From contig CAMPDV010002393.1 in assembly GCA_946699065.1 (NCBI GenBank), positions 1 through 64,000 on the forward strand: a stretch of DNA of 64,000 nucleotides, in the 5' to 3' direction. Each line of letters opens with the position of its first letter. Position 1 is the first letter of the stretch. Source of the DNA: Loxodes magnus (Eukaryota > Ciliophora > Karyorelictea > Loxodida > Loxodidae). The notes beneath the pieces are model-generated. The model made no database searches. It was not told where the DNA came from and was given only the letters and a program-made list of their open reading frames with translations. Shown here in pieces: positions 62,420 through 64,000 of this stretch. The translations under genes were made by a program, and so were the position numbers.

Positions 62420-63280
62420 ATGTCGGATTTCAGAAAATTATACTTCTCTACTCCAAAGTTGCAGAAGCCAAGAATTTAACAACACTAAGAGGAGCAAAAA
62501 AAGTTTTCGAAAGTGACTCACGCATTAGTATCGACATCGGAGGAGAATTAAAGGAAGTATATTAATCCAACTTAAATCAGAAGGTCTTTGAATTTAATCT
62601 CTCTGACTAGATGACTTGGAATAGCTCATTAAAATAGTATTTAACCTCTATGAAGAGGATAAAAAGCTCAGAAAGGAGAATTCAAAGTTAGTTGAGCAGA
62701 TCTGACATGGACTACAAGGAATTTTAGACCTTGGAATGGCAAATCAAGAGAGAAATTGGACACTCTATGAAAATATTAACAAGAACAGTTCAATCTTACA
62801 AACTCCTTGATGTAGATGATTCAAGATTAAATCTAATAGAACGAAAACTTATTTTAAAGCTAGAAAAGCTTCCGAAGTTAGAAGATCCCAATAGATTAGA
62901 ACGTGAAATAAGATAAGATGGAGATAGAAAAGAATAAATTAGTAACTAAGAAAACAGAAAAAATAATTATAATAAGGAAATAGTGTTATTATTGCATAAG
63001 TTAACTACATCTGTGAAAGAATTGTGGATAATTTAAAAAGTTGAAAGAATAATCTTGGAGGAGGCAAATTGAATAACAGATATGAAAGAAAAAGAGCTAA
63101 ATTTGATATAGAGAGAATGGAGAAGTCTTCATATTGAAAAAACCGTAAGCCAAAAGAACTTGGAATTAAAGCTGAAACAAGTTAAGGCAGTAGAAGAGGA
63201 GTTAGAGGACAAAACTCACAAATACTAGAGTTTATAAAAGGATATGCAATCAAAACTTTAAAACATTTACTTATGGTAAT
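62420..63280 (+). CDS. Coiled-coil protein, right copy
   Basis: As 3744-4605. The frame through KPRIQQHQEEQKKFSKVTHA is open here and agrees with the 18674 homologue, so this copy preserves the N-terminal frame better than the left one. The C-terminal heptad region is the same. Confidence 0.55.
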
Positions 63281-63596
63281 CTATCAGTTGTCAAAAACAA
63301 GTTTAATAATAATATTATTATTTATTCTAAAATTTATTGAAGGTTTTATTAAGTTGCATTAAACATCTCCCAACTTATTAACTTTCCAAATTTTAGTGTA
63401 GGTCTATACAATATTTCTCTTTGTTTATCACTATCTTTCAAGGCTATTTACTCGAATTAGTTCTTAACAAAAAGTGCCCGATCTTTTATTAGTTTAATTT
63501 TTATCTTTTTTAATAAAACTTTTTATATATATTTAATAAATGATTAAAAGATTAAAATTAAATTAGTTTATACTTTTTATTATAAATAATTGAAAA

Positions 63597-64000
63597 ATGG
63601 AAAATATGTCCTAATCATCCGTGTAAGTAATCTGATGCAGTGTAAACTGCATTACAAGTACTTTTGTAATAGATGCCATCACAAATAGGTAAGGAAGTGC
63701 TCTCTGTGGGATAAATCTTATCTATTCGAGGACTCTCTCAACGATACGAGAAGCTAACTAGGGGGCATTGAAATCCAAATCTCAGAGTTATCCTGTTTTT
63801 ACATACTTCAAAAATGGACAGAAAATAGAAAAACCCTAAAGATATGACTGAGATTAAAGATTTAATTCGAAAACAATATTTGACAAAATTTTAGGAATAT
63901 ACTCTAATTCCTTCTAACTTCAGCCTTTGGAAAGAATAGCAATAATTTAGAGAAACAAGGTAATCAATTTTGATTTAAAATGGTAAAAAAGGAGAATATA
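63597..64000 (+). mobile_element. CHH-finger short element, right copy of A, cut by window
   Basis: Same sequence as 4924-5327 with one or two substitutions, including the hairpins over the finger codons. The 3' hairpin lies beyond the window end. Confidence 0.6.

Larger units (their letters stand above)
58681..64000 (+). repeat. Long direct repeat, right copy
   Basis: Same content and order as 1-5327, cut by the window end. The first 1.67 kb is A/T only. Differences from the left copy include the restored ATG at 61847, loss of one A after codon 15 of the coiled-coil ORF, and a handful of substitutions and single-base indels. Confidence 0.95.

Noticed and set aside
1-64000. Tetrahymena-type code (UGA as the only stop) and a Tetrahymena germline assignment
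   Set aside because: It was my first reading because of the A/T content and Gln codons, but the in-frame TGA codons at conserved Trp positions of the MORN gene, the endonuclease and the reverse transcriptase do not fit it.
1-64000. Long terminal repeats of a giant element formed by the two 5.3-kb copies
   Set aside because: The repeats contain complete mobile-element genes and A/T spacer, and the sequence between them is a patchwork of LINEs and host genes on both strands, not a coherent element body.

Overview
The window looks like ciliate nuclear DNA. It is very A+T-rich (by eye about four-fifths), has no rRNA or tRNA gene that I can see, and its coding regions only make sense with a reassigned code. 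The clearest case is the MORN/F-box/LRR gene at 49241-52039. There TAA and TAG stand at glutamine positions and TGA stands at conserved tryptophan positions of the MORN repeats. UAA/UAG = Gln with UGA = Trp (and UGA or others also serving as stop) is known from karyorelict ciliates such as Loxodes and from Condylostoma. It is not the Tetrahymena/Paramecium code, where UGA is only a stop. Standard-code ORFs here are therefore fragments or shadows, and frames had to be chosen by motifs, homology between copies and composition. Because no codon is an obligatory stop, gene ends and frames in unrecognised regions are uncertain.

Host-like genes: a gene at 7232-8208 with a probable 17-nt intron; a likely neighbour at 8389-9480; coding-like minus-strand stretches at 10240-11271 and 25990-26765; a minus-strand gene at 42100-42951 with a probable 17-nt intron and perhaps a 55-nt one; and the 932-codon MORN/F-box/LRR gene.

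Most of the other sequence above the A+T background is non-LTR retrotransposon material. There is a nearly full-length but defective LINE (35644-40225: zinc-knuckle ORF1, AP endonuclease, damaged reverse transcriptase, C-terminal Cys/His finger); a minus-strand LINE ORF2 with an ADD reverse-transcriptase motif (45330-47620); two LINE 3' ends (47640-48640 and 48642-49080); and many separate ORF1-like elements with coiled coil, CCHC knuckle(s) and a conserved Tyr/Gly/Tyr-Lys-rich C-terminal motif (1675-3170, 13061-13840, 16570-18110, 19680-20545, 30949-31745, 32534-33395, 33936-35264, 40314-41045, 41276-41940, 43800-45108, 55380-55870, plus the second copy at 60354-61847).

Short elements parasitise this machinery. 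A family with a small Cys/His (CHH) ORF lies at 4924, 11795, 21905-22461, 24568, 56881-57271 and 63597. SINE-like units lie at 25008 and 43160-43665. Several of them end in the same bipartite hairpin plus A/T-rich tail as the LINE. A separate pair of about 300-bp G+C-richer repeats (14000 and 18326) shows compensatory changes in several hairpins, so a folded RNA is likely.

The first 5.3 kb and the last 5.3 kb are the same sequence (about 99% by eye), in direct orientation 58.68 kb apart. This is either a true long repeat, a tandem or circular unit, or an assembly or haplotype effect. Long A+T-only stretches separate these islands and hold nothing I can support.
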